Positions 9,706 to 23,200 of a stretch of 42,676 nucleotides of DNA are shown here, piece by piece. This stretch comes from Dinochytrium kinnereticum (Eukaryota; Chytridiomycota; Chytridiomycetes; Chytridiales; Chytridiaceae): assembly GCA_027604005.1 (NCBI GenBank), contig JADGJT010000159.1:907-43582 (forward strand), written 5' to 3'. The number at the start of each line of letters is the position of its first letter. The stretch's first letter is position 1. The position numbers were made by a program, and so were the translations under genes. The notes beneath the pieces were generated by a model. It searched no databases and was not told where the DNA came from. It worked only from the letters and a program-made list of their open reading frames with translations.

Positions 9706-10944
9706 ATGGCAGAGTCCGCTCATGCTGTGATGGGCCGTCCTCCACCCACCCAAACTCATATCGCCACCGCATCTCATGCTTCTTACGCCCTCAATGCCCC
9801 AACAACACCTTCATCTCTTCGATACAGTGCCTTCGCAGACTGGGCAGACGATGGGTCGTCCGAGTCCACCCTCGATACTGCATGGACTCCCGCACATGCA
9901 TCTCAATACGCTGCCGCCACTTCTGCAGCGCATGCATCATCTTCTTCATCAACAACACTGCTTCAACCATCCCCGTCTTCTTTGAACCCTTTCCCGGATA
10001 TGACCAAGATTCAGGCGATGGGGAGACCACCGCTTGCACCGATGCAACCGCGGAACATTCCGCCGACACCGCAGCAGAAGCCAAGAAGAAATGGGATCAT
10101 GGCCACACCGAAGCTGTTGGATGCGGAGAGTGTGCTCAAACCCATTCTCAAGAACAGTGCATACCAGCCACCAATTTCGACGCCAACCCATCCTACCAGC
10201 TTTAGGGAAACAGTTGCTGCTTTTGCTCAAAGGTTTTCGTTCAAAGGGAGGCAGGCGAAGCAGGCGGCGGGTGAGGGTTCATCTCCTGCGGCAGTGATGG
10301 AAGACATCAATTCCTCATCGCCATCGGTAGTAAGGAGCAACTCTGCTCGATCGGCCAAGTCGAAAGGAGTTCGATCACTCTCTCGATCCAACTCTGTACC
10401 ATCTGCTTCGGGCAGTCACCTGCCCAAGCGCCGAAGCAACCCCTTCATGATGTTAAGCACAGAAACCCCTGCACCAGCTCCCCCCACACCGCTCCGTGTA
10501 TCGTTTGATCCTCGCCCTGCCGCGGAATGCTCAGTGTCAGAGCACTGGCGCCGAGTGACGGGTCGAAGCTCTTCCATTGAGACGCTTACAGAGGACGGTG
10601 ATGAGTCCGTGTGGCCGTCGCCTTCTTGTAAGAGTCCACACCTTGGGAGATCTTTAACCACACCTCATGAGCCTTGGCACTATGATGAATGGCTGGATTA
10701 TTGGGAGGAGGATGAGGAAGATGAGGAGGAGGTGGTGGGTACGGCACGGTTTTCATATCCATTTGGTCCGCCACCGTATGAGACGGAGGGGAAGATGTGG
10801 TTGCCTAGAAACTCGAAGGGTTCCTCGCCTACGGTGGGAGGGTCTTGTTCTTCGGCTATGGCTTGCGCGTTGCAGCAAGGTGGAATTCTATTTCCCTTCA
10901 TGGCGAATACAGCTGTGCCGACTTTGAGATTCTCCTCTGATTAG
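9706..10944 (+). CDS. Disordered Ser/Pro-rich protein with an RVxF-type motif
   Basis: An uninterrupted frame of 412 residues starts at the first ATG; the frame stays open upstream but without a start codon. I do not recognise a family. The protein is Ser/Pro/Ala-rich and mostly disordered, with clusters of basophilic kinase-like sites (RSNS, RSLSRSNS). It carries LRVSFDP (coded around 10493-10513), which fits the (R/K)-V-x-F docking consensus for protein phosphatase 1, and an RFSFKG stretch about 90 residues earlier. Near the C-terminus is a conserved-looking DEWLDYWEEDEEDEEE segment, then YPFGPPPYETEGKMWLP. A role as a phosphatase or kinase scaffold is conjecture from motifs only. Absence of introns contrasts with most neighbours. 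Confidence 0.75.
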   Translation: MAESAHAVMGRPPPTQTHIATASHASYALNAPTTPSSLRYSAFADWADDGSSESTLDTAWTPAHASQYAAATSAAHASSSSSTTLLQPSPSSLNPFPDMTKIQAMGRPPLAPMQPRNIPPTPQQKPRRNGIMATPKLLDAESVLKPILKNSAYQPPISTPTHPTSFRETVAAFAQRFSFKGRQAKQAAGEGSSPAAVMEDINSSSPSVVRSNSARSAKSKGVRSLSRSNSVPSASGSHLPKRRSNPFMMLSTETPAPAPPTPLRVSFDPRPAAECSVSEHWRRVTGRSSSIETLTEDGDESVWPSPSCKSPHLGRSLTTPHEPWHYDEWLDYWEEDEEDEEEVVGTARFSYPFGPPPYETEGKMWLPRNSKGSSPTVGGSCSSAMACALQQGGILFPFMANTAVPTLRFSSD

Positions 10945-11332
10945 GAGGCATACGGATTCGTATTGTGTTTTTTCTTTTGCCTGCTGTCTTTTAAAGTGGT
11001 GGTTTCTTTTTTGTTTTTCTATCCCTTGATCCCCAGACGATCAACGCACATTCAAGTTTGGTTTATTATTTTCTTTTCTTTTGTTAACCCAGCCTTTATT
11101 TTCCCTCCTTTGTTGGTCACCTAAGCCATTCTATATTGAAGTTTTGATTAATGCAGAGTCTATACCTTTCTTCCCCGATTCCCGTTCCGCTGAAGAGCAT
11201 ATCTTTGTCGCCCTTCTTTTTTTTCTTTTTTTTTTTGTGGCTGCCATAGTTATGGCCTCTTTTTATCAAAAAGCGTTTCAGAAATTTGTATAGTATTATT
11301 ATTAAAAAGAAAAAGTAAAAGGACATTCGAAC
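10945..11332. other. Intergenic region, no gene seen
   Basis: 388 bases between two plus-strand genes. It is T-rich, with long T-runs around 11218-11235. It would hold the terminator of the upstream gene and the promoter of KTI12. No defined element was recognised. Confidence 0.5.
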
Positions 11333-12507
11333 ATGCCTCTGATCGTCATGTGTGGTCTGCCATGCAGCGGCAAGACCACCCGCGCAAAGCAGCTCGCTTC
11401 AGCCCTCGAGCAACATATTGCCATCCACAACGCCAATGTTGCCCTGCTAAAGTCCCGTCCCCCCGTTGCAACGGGGAAAAAACCGCCTCCCCCACCTATC
11501 ACTTACCAACCTAAAGTGATTATTGTGAGCGAAGAGTCGTTGTTGATTGTTAGAGGAGAATCGTATAAGGATGCTGGGGAGGAGAAGAAGGTTAGGGGGG
11601 CTTTGATGTCGGCTGTTGAAAGATATTTGGCCAGGGATACAGTTGTTGTGTTGGATAGCATGAATTACATTAAGGGGTTCCGGTATCAGCTGCATTGTGT
11701 TGCTAAAGAGGCTAGGACTACCCATTGTGTTGTAGGTGTCTTTTACTCTTGTTTGCTGTCAAAGGGGGCGGTGTACTGTTATCGGTTTTGTGTTGTGTTT
11801 TGTTTGGACTGCAAAGCCATCTCTACTTCATGCATGTTGCTTATACTGCCCTTCCTTCGTGAATGTGTTTACTGACACATCGTTTTACGCAGTACTACTG
11901 TATGGTGTCCTCTGACACTTGTAGAGAATGGAACCAAGCCCGTTCCGCGGATCCCATTCAAGACACTTACCCTCCCGAGGTTCTCGAATCCCTTTTGACA
12001 AGACTGGAAGAACCCAACGCTCTAGTCCGATGGGACCACCCCCTATTCACCTCTATCGCAGACGACCCCACACCACCTCTTCATACCCTCATCCCAGCGA
12101 TGATCCCACCCGTCATCCTTCCATCCTCAACGCCTACTTCCACCACACCCACCCATTCCACAACCGACCTAACACCCAACCAATCCACCAAGACTCGACC
12201 CATCGCTGAGGCTGGATACCTTGAAGGCTTGGATCTGGCTGTTAAGGCTGTATCAGAGTCGGTCATGCTGGCTGTGAGAGATGGTATGGCAGGGGAGTGC
12301 ATTGTTCCTGTTGGGCTTATTGGTGTTGATGGGAAGACCAAAACTTTGAAGGTGACTGTGATGCTTCCTTCGAGAGGGGTTTCTGTTTCGGAGATGGGGA
12401 GGATGCGGAGACGGTTTTTGTCGTCGTTGAATCGGTTGGATTCAGGACTTTCCAGGGAAGATGTTGCTGTTGGGTTCGCAGAGTACTTGGGGATCAACTT
12501 GAAATAA
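11333..12507 (+). CDS. KTI12: KTI12, Elongator-associated P-loop NTPase
   Basis: Two exons (11333-11731 and 11893-12507) encode 337 residues, within the family range. The N-terminal Walker A is GLPCSGKT (residues 8-15), immediately after MPLIVMC as in KTI12/PSTK proteins. VVVLDSMNYIKGFRYQLHC gives the Walker B-like segment and the conserved NYIKGFRY motif, and CMVSSDTCREWN follows just after the splice junction. The C-terminal half holds PPEVLESLLTRLEEP and ends with a helix-rich segment. Family role: KTI12 binds the Elongator complex and tRNA and is required for wobble-uridine modification (mcm5/ncm5) of tRNA. PSTK (selenocysteine) is the related alternative, but the overall pattern and fungal context favour KTI12. 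Confidence 0.92.
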
Positions 12508-12849
12508 GAATAATGAATGCATTCTGTTTGTTTTTTTTTACATTTATGCCCTCCTCAGGAGGAGTAATTATAAGTAATGATTACAGTGGCCCTTGAACAG
12601 AGGAGATTCCCAACTGGATTTTATTTTACTTTTAATAAATCATATTATAGCAATAAAATAAAACAAAATACGACAATTCGATTGACAATTGCTGATTGTT
12701 GGTTGCCTCATTGTTCGTTGGGATGCTCACTTGATTCGACCTCGTGCTTCCCTTCCTCCCAAACATCCTCTGCTCAGATCCTGCAGTTTATTTCAAAAGG
12801 GTCTACTTGATCGTCCTCTACAACCTCTACTCACCTGCCCGCTGTTATC
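12508..12849. other. Intergenic region, no gene seen
   Basis: 342 bases between KTI12 and the MAP kinase. A short perfect hairpin (CCTCC-loop-GGAGG, around 12550-12562) lies just after the KTI12 stop and may belong to its 3' end. The middle is AT-rich. Positions 12700-12849 are C/T-rich and probably form the kinase promoter and leader. Confidence 0.5.
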
Positions 12850-15185
<2,336 letters not shown>

Positions 15186-15582
15186 GCGCGTTTCCAAGAC
15201 GTTGTTCAACTATTCACTCACGCGTTGACAAAAATAAGCATACCAAACAACAATTTGCGAAAGACGTTCTTTTCCTTCCCACCGTCTATTTATGTTCTGG
15301 CTACCGTAATGTTTTCCAGCTTTTCCTTCACCAATTTTTCGTATGCTGCGTTTATCCCACTCTTCTTGCGATCGGAATAATAAAGAAAGGGCGCGAGGCG
15401 AGCTTAACACATTTCTTCGCATTGGCCAAACAGAGAGAATCAAAGGTGACGGAAGTGCATCAGACGACTGACTTGAATTTCTGGTGGGGGCGTGCAACCC
15501 GGGTTTTTCCGAAAGGAAGATCTCAATTCGCAAATTCTTTCAGTTTTCTGCCTTTGATCTCACCACGGCATCAAAACGAGCC
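15186..15582. other. Intergenic region upstream of ETF-QO
   Basis: 397 bases between the MAP kinase stop and the ETF-QO ATG. The reading frame of ETF-QO stays open through about the last 100 bases but contains no ATG. No element was recognised. Confidence 0.5.
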
Positions 15583-17948
15583 ATGCTGTTCCTCAAACCG
15601 ACCAACCCAACGACCACAATGCTGCTCCGCGCGACCGCCCGTGCACGCGTTCCCTCGACGCCAGCTATTCTCCACCGCGCCGCCCCATCGCCCTCCATTC
15701 TCCTAATTCACAATCGCAGTCTGACAACCCCCACCACAAGGACTCAGAGACGTCAGTTCCATGCCTCGGCGATGTCAAGACTTGCGACCTCTGGGCCTGA
15801 CGCTGCGGCGCAGATTGACCCTGAGATTGCGGCTGTACTAAATGGGGAGAGGTTCGCGGAGGAAGTGGATGTTTGCATTGTTGGGGGTGGTCCCGCCGGG
15901 TTGGCGGCTGCGATTCGGATCAAGCAGAAGGCTAATGAGGAGGGGAAGGATATTAGAGTGTTTTTGGTGGAGAAGGGTAGTGAAATTGGTTGGTGATGCT
16001 CGCCTTTTCTTTCACAGTTGGGTCGGATATTGGGTTGGGGTTGATAGCAATAGATCACTAACCTTTCTTTCTTTTTGTTTTCTTTGTGTTCAGGTGCCCA
16101 TACTCTCTCTGGAGCCGTCTTGGAACCCCGAGCCCTAGATGAACTTATTCCGGACTGGAAGGAGAAAGGCGCGCCTCTCAACCAGCCTGCGTTGAAGGAC
16201 AAGATGTACTTTTTGACTCAATCTATGGCTATTCCACTCCCTCACCCACCTCAGATGAATAATAAGGGAAACTATATCGTTTCCCTGAGTAACTTTGTAA
16301 AGTGGCTGGGGGATCAGGCCGAGGAGGCTGGAGTTGAGGTTTACCCTTCCTTTGCTGCTAGCGAGGTACGTTGCTTATAGTACTGATAATGGAGATAAAA
16401 GCTCATATGTTCTAACTTACACCCTGAATTGAAATAAAGGTTCTTTACAATGAAGACGGCTCCGTCGCCGGTATCGCTACCAACGATGTCGGAATCGGTC
16501 GCAACGGCCTACCCAAAGATTCCTTCGAGAGGGGCATGGAGATCCGCGCCAAAGTCACCATCTTTGCCGAGGGCTGTCACGGGTCTCTCTCTAAAAAGGT
16601 CATCAATAAGTTTGATCTCCGCAAAGACTCCCAACATCAAACCTACGGGCTTGGATTGAAGGAGGTTTGGGAGCTGGACCCTGCTAAGCATGACCCTGGG
16701 CTTGTTATGCATACCATTGGGTGGCCTATGGACTTTAAGACTTATGGTGGTTCATTCATGTATCATCTTGAAAACAATATGTGCGCAATTGGGTACGTGG
16801 TTGCGCTGGATTACACGAATCCTACCCTTAGCCCCTACAAGGAGTTTCAGAGATTCAAGCATCACCCTCATATTAAGAAGTACTTGGAAGGTGGAAAGAT
16901 TATTAGTTATGGAGCAAGAGCCTTGAATGAGGGTGGAATTCAGAGTCTTCCTAAGTTGGCTTTCCCCGGTGGTGCTTTGATTGGGTGCTCAGCTGGATTT
17001 ATGAACGTTCCTAAGATTAAGGGAACGCACACCGCGATGAAGTCTGGTTAGTTTTTCTTTTCTTCCTTTTCCATCTCTTCAACTAATATATTTGTAAGGC
17101 ATGTTGGCTGGTGAAGCTGCTTATGAGGCCCTGACCGCCGAGAATGCTTCCAACGGACCGATTACTCTGAACAAGTACGAGGAAACTCTTAAAGCCTCGT
17201 GGGTATGGAAAGAGCTCATGGAAGTCCGCAATGTCCGTCCCTCCTTCCACAGCCCTCTTGGCATGTGGGGAGGAGTTGCCTACGCTGGTCTCGACACCCT
17301 TTTCCTAAAGGGTCGCACACCATGGACCTTTAAGCATGCTGCTCCTGATCACGAGTCCCTTACACCGTTAAAGGACGTGAAGCCGATTGAGTACCCTAAG
17401 CCTGACGGTGTGATTAGCTTTGAGCTTTTGGAAAATGTTAGTAGGACTGGGACGGGACATGAGGAGGATCAACCTATTCATTTGAGGCTGAAGGAGGGGT
17501 CTAAACACCAGCTTGAGAACAACTTGCCAAAGTTCGGCGGACCTGAGCAAAAGTTCTGCCCTGGTATGGACGCTTTCTGGTTTCTTAGTTCGAGCTCTAT
17601 GCCTAGACGTTAAGACTTACGTTCTATTGTTATTCTTTTCTTTAGCTGGAGTTTATGAGTATGTTGACGATGAGAAGAACCCCGGATCGAAGCGCTTCCA
17701 GATCAATGCTAGGTGAGACACCCTTTTCCGCCTGAAATCTAATATCATTGAAGCAACTGCATCCATTGCAAGACTTGTGATATCAAAGACCCATCTCAGA
17801 ACATTGATTGGACAGGTTAGACATCTCTCCTGTCCCACATGAGCTAAACCCTCCTTTATTACAGTGCCTGAAGGCGGCGGTGGTCCCAAGTATTTCTACA
17901 CGGTAAGAAGGACTCGTTGTAATTCGTTACTTACCAGGAAATCAGTAA
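15583..17948 (+). CDS. Electron-transfer flavoprotein:ubiquinone oxidoreductase (ETF-QO), mitochondrial
   Basis: Eight exons (15583-15988, 16094-16365, 16440-17046, 17099-17563, 17646-17712, 17754-17815, 17865-17902, then only the stop codon at 17946-17948) encode 639 residues. The enzyme passes electrons from reduced ETF, fed by fatty-acid and amino-acid dehydrogenases, to ubiquinone at the inner mitochondrial membrane. The N-terminus is an Arg/Ser/Thr-rich presequence ending in RRQFHAS, a two-step processing-type site. The FAD-binding [15 protein letters not shown] follows. The C-terminal 4Fe-4S ligands are present: KFCPAGVYEY, then [19 protein letters not shown] and PEGGGGP. Splicing the last 43-nt intron places a TAA directly after the acceptor, giving the terminus GPKYFYT. 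An alternative ATG at 15619 would shorten the presequence. Confidence 0.95.
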
Positions 17949-18330
17949 ATTATGCTGTTTCTGCTGATGTTCTTCTTGCGGTTCTGGTTTTCTTCGAAAA
18001 CTTTCCAACATGTTTCTTCTTGACTCTCATGAGTACTGTTCGTCCTTGTATTTTCCATTTTCTTTTAATCTTTCGCAAAACGGTATCATATTCGCTCCGT
18101 TACTTACATCTGGTTGATTCATTCTTACAAGTAACAACAACGAAAAAAAAAAATACATTATTCATTGGCCATACTGTGTTATATGTGTAAGAGTTGACAT
18201 TGGTACTGAACAGAGAGAAAGAAGACTGAGCCGTAAAGATGATGTCGATTTCTTTATTCAGGCGCCGTACAGAAACAAGATTTTTTCGGTCGAGGTTGGT
18301 TGGGATATCATTTGAGAGGCCCTGGCTCCT
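17949..18330. other. Convergent intergenic region
   Basis: 382 bases between the ETF-QO stop and the minus-strand complex I-like gene's stop. Both genes end here. The sequence is AT-rich with an A-run near 18143. If the last ETF-QO intron is retained, a hydrophobic reading frame runs from 17903 to about 18190. No independent gene is supported. Confidence 0.55.
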
Positions 18331-18731
18331 TTAATGGTGCATGTTGTCCGTGGCGAGGCTTGAGCCATATTTCTTATCAACTTCCTCAAGGTAGGCAATC
18401 ATCTTGGGCTCCGTCCAAGGGTGGTGTCCCAACTAAACCCAAGACATCAAGACAAAACCGTAATAATCAGAACATTGCATCCATCATAACAATACGAAAC
18501 AGAAAAAAAGCAAAAGAAGGCGGGATCGATCCAGGCTCGAGCATTCAGCAGTGCAGAATAGCGAACAGGGGACGGAAAGAACCCAAAAGATGCCGCTTTA
18601 CTTACAAAGTGGTGAGGTCCGTCAGCCTTGATCCTGTAGAAGACGAAGAACCAGACGGCACCAAATGCCAGACGGGTGCTCCAGATGCCGCGCACCTTGG
18701 GGGGAACGAAGCCGTTGTAAGCAGCGCCCAT
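18331..18731 (-). CDS. Small mitochondrial membrane protein, NDUFB2/AGGG-like complex I subunit
   Basis: Two exons (18606-18731 and 18331-18432) encode 75 residues. One hydrophobic helix (LAFGAVWFFVFYRI, about residues 21-34) is preceded by KVRGIWSTR and followed by ADGPHHF, then, after the splice, LGHHPWTEPKMIAYLEEVDKKYG. A short N-terminus, one membrane span with Trp/Phe, then a GH-P motif fits accessory subunit B2 (AGGG) of respiratory complex I. The family match is from this pattern only, so another small respiratory-chain subunit is possible. The reading frame is continuous across a GT-AG intron and the donor is a perfect GTAAGT. It is divergent from the universal stress protein gene. 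Confidence 0.65.
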
Positions 18732-19208
18732 GGTGTTATGAATGAAATTTTTTTTGCCTTTCTTTCTGCGACGACGGCGGTGGGACGAGCGCGAGACGAC
18801 GGGTCATCGAGAGCATGTATTTGCTTTGGGCTATCGCAGCTACGTATTCAAGGCGGATGCTTGTGAGGAAGCGATCTTCCACCACAGTTATTTGAAGTAC
18901 GTCTGATGTGTATGGGAAGCAGGGAATATCTTCGCGTGAAATGCATGGTATCGCCTCACAACAATGCAGGCCTCAACCAACAACGCGTTAATCCCCATCA
19001 TCCAGCATCGCATGTTTGCTTGCTTCTCAGCGCTCATCACTCATCCCGTCGGCTCTTCGTTCCTGACGCACCCCACCTCTGCATTGTGCAACGCGTGGGT
19101 GTTGACGAGGGTGTGAGTCACTTAGAGGCATGCAATGATTATTATTTCTTGTATAAAAACGGCCACAAGAACAACTTCGCCTTCCATTATTTATTTCCCT
19201 ACAGATAA
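18732..19208. promoter_or_regulatory. Divergent promoter region, complex I-like subunit and universal stress protein
   Basis: 477 bases separate the two divergent start codons. Inferred to carry both promoters. A TATA-like TATAAAAACG lies at about 19152-19161, roughly 50 bases before the stress-protein ATG. No other defined motif was recognised and no gene lies inside. Confidence 0.45.
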
Positions 19209-20075
19209 ATGACACTAGCCGACTCCACCACTGCCGCCGCACCTCTCCCTGCTCAGGCGAGCAGCACCGGCATTCACGCGGAGATTGTTGAGGATCACCC
19301 AGTTGACGAGAACTCAAGTGCGATCACCAGAGTTATTGTGGTTGCAGTTGATGCTTCTAGCCATTCGGAGCATGCTTTACACTGGGCTGTGGAGAACTAT
19401 GTTCGCCCCTCAACTGACCTTGTTGTTCTTATGAACGTCCGACCGCACATTGTCACGCCTGGTCCTTATGGTACGTGCCACTTTCCATGATTTCACACCT
19501 CTGATGCTGACGATGGGTTATTCTTTTTCCGAAGGCTCGATGTTTGATTTTCAGGAGTTCGTCATAACCGCCGAGGAGCAGCAGAGGACTGACTCTCATC
19601 AGATGCTGCAAGACTATGCTCGATTCCTTCGCCGACACAAGATATGCTGTAAGGCAATTGCGCTGAAAGGAGATGCGAGGGATGAGCTTGTGAAAAAGGT
19701 GACTCTATTCTCTAAGCATTTTTTTCTTCCGATTTGGAAGCTAATTATCTGCTTTTGCGTGTTGCTTCTTTAGGTAGAGGAAATATCTCCTGATGCGTTT
19801 ATCATCGGATCTCGCGGCCTTGGAGCAGTTAGGCGAACCCTTCTCGGGAGCGTCTCTGATTGTTAGTAAACATCTCACCATTTTTTTTTTTCTCCTTGCG
19901 CTATTGCGCATTTCTAACTTCTCCAACCTCCAAAGATTGCATTCACCATATCCAATCTTGCCCAGTCATCATTGTCAAAGAATCACCCAAGGCCGCACTT
20001 CACCAAAAAGACCTTGACTTCGTGTCCTCCACTTCTTTTGCCAATGCACCTATTGTGCCCGCTGCCCTCCATTAG
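19209..20075 (+). CDS. Universal stress protein (UspA fold)
   Basis: Four exons (19209-19470, 19535-19698, 19774-19861, 19936-20075) encode 217 residues. After a 38-residue Ala/Thr-rich leader comes ITRVIVVAVDASSHSEHALHWAVENYV, the first beta strand and helix of the UspA fold with the ATP-contacting Asp. The C-terminal nucleotide-binding signature G-x2-G-x9-G-S is intact in GSRGLGAVRRTLLGSVSDY, followed by CIHHIQSCPVIIVKES. Family members of this type bind ATP and respond to starvation or oxidative stress; the fungal role is not known from the sequence. The protein has no signal peptide and is probably soluble. Introns have standard GT-AG ends. Confidence 0.92.
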
Positions 20076-20264
20076 TCGCTTGCCTATGTTCATCGCTCAT
20101 ACCTTTCCTTGTTTGTATAAAGAGCACATCAATTGTAATAAAGAGCTGTAATATGTATTTCCATTTTAAGAATCATGTAAAACAAGAAAAGAATCAAATG
20201 GGAGATTAAAGCATGGGTGAAAAAACCCAAACCCCAACATAAACAAAAAAAGCAAACAGTATAG

Positions 20265-23200
20265 CTAGGGCCTTCCTCGAAACAATCCCTTAATTCTTGT
20301 GCCCAGCCCAGAGAAGAACGTAAATAAAGGCCTCCTAGACGGAGAGCCTATACTAACCCCAACGCCCTTCTCCGTCTTTCGGCTCCAAACGCTGGTCCTA
20401 GCACTCGGAGCTCTAGAGGCGCCAAATCTCCCGACCATCACCTCGGATACCATGCTCTCTTCAACACGAACACCCCCCAGGACACCATCATGTATCCCTA
20501 GAGATGCGGCGGTAGACGGTCTCGCATCTTCCATCCCATCAACAACGGAACCAGCAGTGGGCAAAGGAGGTATACTACTTTTAATAATCAGGTTGTCGTT
20601 TGAGATCCTAGTCTTGGACGCGTAAAGTGTCGAAAGAGAAGCGCGGGAGATCGACACGGGCTTCCGCTGAAGAAGTGTTGGGGGTGGTTCCTGCTTTCTC
20701 TCAACAGATTCTTCCTCACTTTTCATAGAGGTAGCAGGAAATTCATCCTTTAACGCAGCAGAAGATACATCCGTCTTCGCCTCAGAACGTGAAACCTCCG
20801 CCTCAGATTTTTGCTCAACTTTTTCCGGAGCGGTATCTACGGAGCAGCCAGAAAGCTCTGTGGAAGCAGCCAGATTATCAGGGCAAATAGCATCACGTCC
20901 CTCAGATAACGTACTTAGACGCTCGCTATTCGGTGATGTCGGCAATAGTTCCGATGTGGTCAATGACTTGGACATGCTATTCTCCTCCCCAGCTGCCATC
21001 TTGATTAGGACGACAGGCACCGGAATCTCCACATCAACGTCTTTTACCCCACTTAGAGGGGCAGAGGGTGCAAGGGCGGTGTTCCTTGAAAGAGACGGTC
21101 TCCTGGTACCACTACTTTTGAGCGGCGTGATCGGAAGGGGGGGAGGCAACGGAGCGATTGGCCTCTCATCCCGATCATGGACGAACGCGGCCGCCGTTGT
21201 GTCACGGGGACCCGTCCAAGTGTCGTGCGTTGGGCCTTTTACCGGGGCAACAACAAAGACTCTCGGACGGGCAGTGGCCACAACCTCTTTTTCGTCATGA
21301 ACAGCTTCGATGTTGTAGGTGGCTTGATCGACAGGCCGAAATTGGGGGTGAGGGTGATGCTGCATAAAGAGATCGTCGTATTGGTGGTGATGGTGGGAAT
21401 GGATGCGGTCGCGTTTACTGTCCAGTTGGTCTCCCCTAAAAGACGACTTGATCGTGTCGCTTGCATGGGAGGGTGGTGCGCTGTGTGGGTGTCGCGAAAA
21501 CATGATACTGGATCTCGACGAGCTGGTATTGCCGCTATGGTCAAGGAAGGCATCGTGCGGTGGCTTAATTTTGCTGCTGCTGTGCTGAGGATTCCTTCCA
21601 TCAATAATATCACTTGCATGTACGGGGTTGCATGGTTCTAAGTCCGTCCAGTATGCTATGTTGTCGCCAAGATCACAGCGAAGGCTCTCTCGATGAAGAG
21701 GTGCAGAATGGGACTGGTTGCGAAGAATCATCGGGGCGGTAATGGACGGTCCACGGCGTGGGGTGGGATTCGCTAAAGCTGCGGAGTTTGGCATCCCACC
21801 CGCTCCTGCAGGAGACGCCCCAGTTGTTTGAAACGGAGTAACGGGATCTACCGTGCAGTTAGATATCGGTGAAGTCTGAGAGGGATTTTGCCGCTGCTGC
21901 TGTTTGAGGCATCCCGACTTCCGCTTTTGCGGCAAGGACGCATCGAGCTTCTCTTCATAAGGGTGGTTTATTGATGCGTGACGGCCGGACACGAACCCGC
22001 TGGTTGATCGTGAGGTGAAGGCACGGCGCGGCGCTGGTGGTGATTTAATGTATCCAGGTGGAGAAACGGGGATGACCTGAGGATTCTTACGGAAACGTGA
22101 AACGTGGGCCTCCGCTAGATCACCGCACATTCTGCTAGAAGCTGGCTCAGAGAGCGCTTTTCCTCCTTCGGAGTCGACTTGATTATTGATGTCTATGGCA
22201 CTGTCTTGGTAAGGACGAATGGGCCCAGTCGTGTCCACAATAAGCTCCTCCCTCCGAGGACCATCTGAAGCCCTAGCTGGTTCACCTTGAACCGGCGTCC
22301 GCCTTCCATCGTCATGCCCATCCACGCTGTAATCTTCGGAGCGACTATCGCTTTCCTCATCATCATCAGACCAAAAGTCTTGAGTCTCGCTGTCAACCGT
22401 GCCGTCTGGTCGTAGCACCATGATGTTCTGTTGCGGCTTTTCAAGAGTAACAATCGACACCGACCGGTACATGACCTTCTCGCAGAAACTAATGTTTCGC
22501 CTCTGCTTATTCTTCTCTGAGATTCTCTTGGCCGCCGCCTCAGCCATGGCGGGTTCAGGTGTAATCTCTCCAGGTGCAGAATAAATACCAGGGGCGTCGC
22601 TTTTCGGTGATAAAGGTGTTGTTTTTTCCATCATTTCATTCCATCTCCGGTTGACGTCTTGAATCTTTGAGATGGCTGGAACTTGATCGGGAAGAATTAC
22701 TGGCGGGGTATGGACAGGATGGATGGGCTGTGGTATTCTTGAGTGGCTTATAATCGAGTTCGATGGGGATATTGACTCTGGAGTCGCGTCTGTTGTCCCA
22801 ACAGGCCTCACAACGACGTAGCGCCCCTTGAAAGGAAGGGAAGGTAATGCCTCAGAAGTATGGTTGATTCTCGTGACGGGTGTGGATGATGTGGTGGTAG
22901 GTTCAATCTGCTGTGATGCAGCAACAGCTAGTCGATCACCTCGGTTATTAGGCGTCACGGTAGCCGTTACCGGAATCCCCAGGCCAGACCCCTTCGGCAG
23001 CACCGTCGAGACAACGTGAATCTGATGCGATCGAGGTGTCCCGCCATTTCCCTGAAGCCCAACCTCAGCCGCGGTTGCAACACCCAATGCTCCTGAGCCG
23101 GGGCTCGCGTTCTGCTTCGTGGGTGATCCCGACGCGGCTCGACCCGATGTCCCAACGCCTGGTCTGACGACCCAAAGCGGTGCTGCTTGGCAAGTTGAGT

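Noticed and set aside
18300..18866. Plus-strand open frame of 188 codons across the complex I-like gene.
   Set aside because: It lies antisense to the spliced 75-residue gene, has no domain, and its composition follows from the opposite strand.
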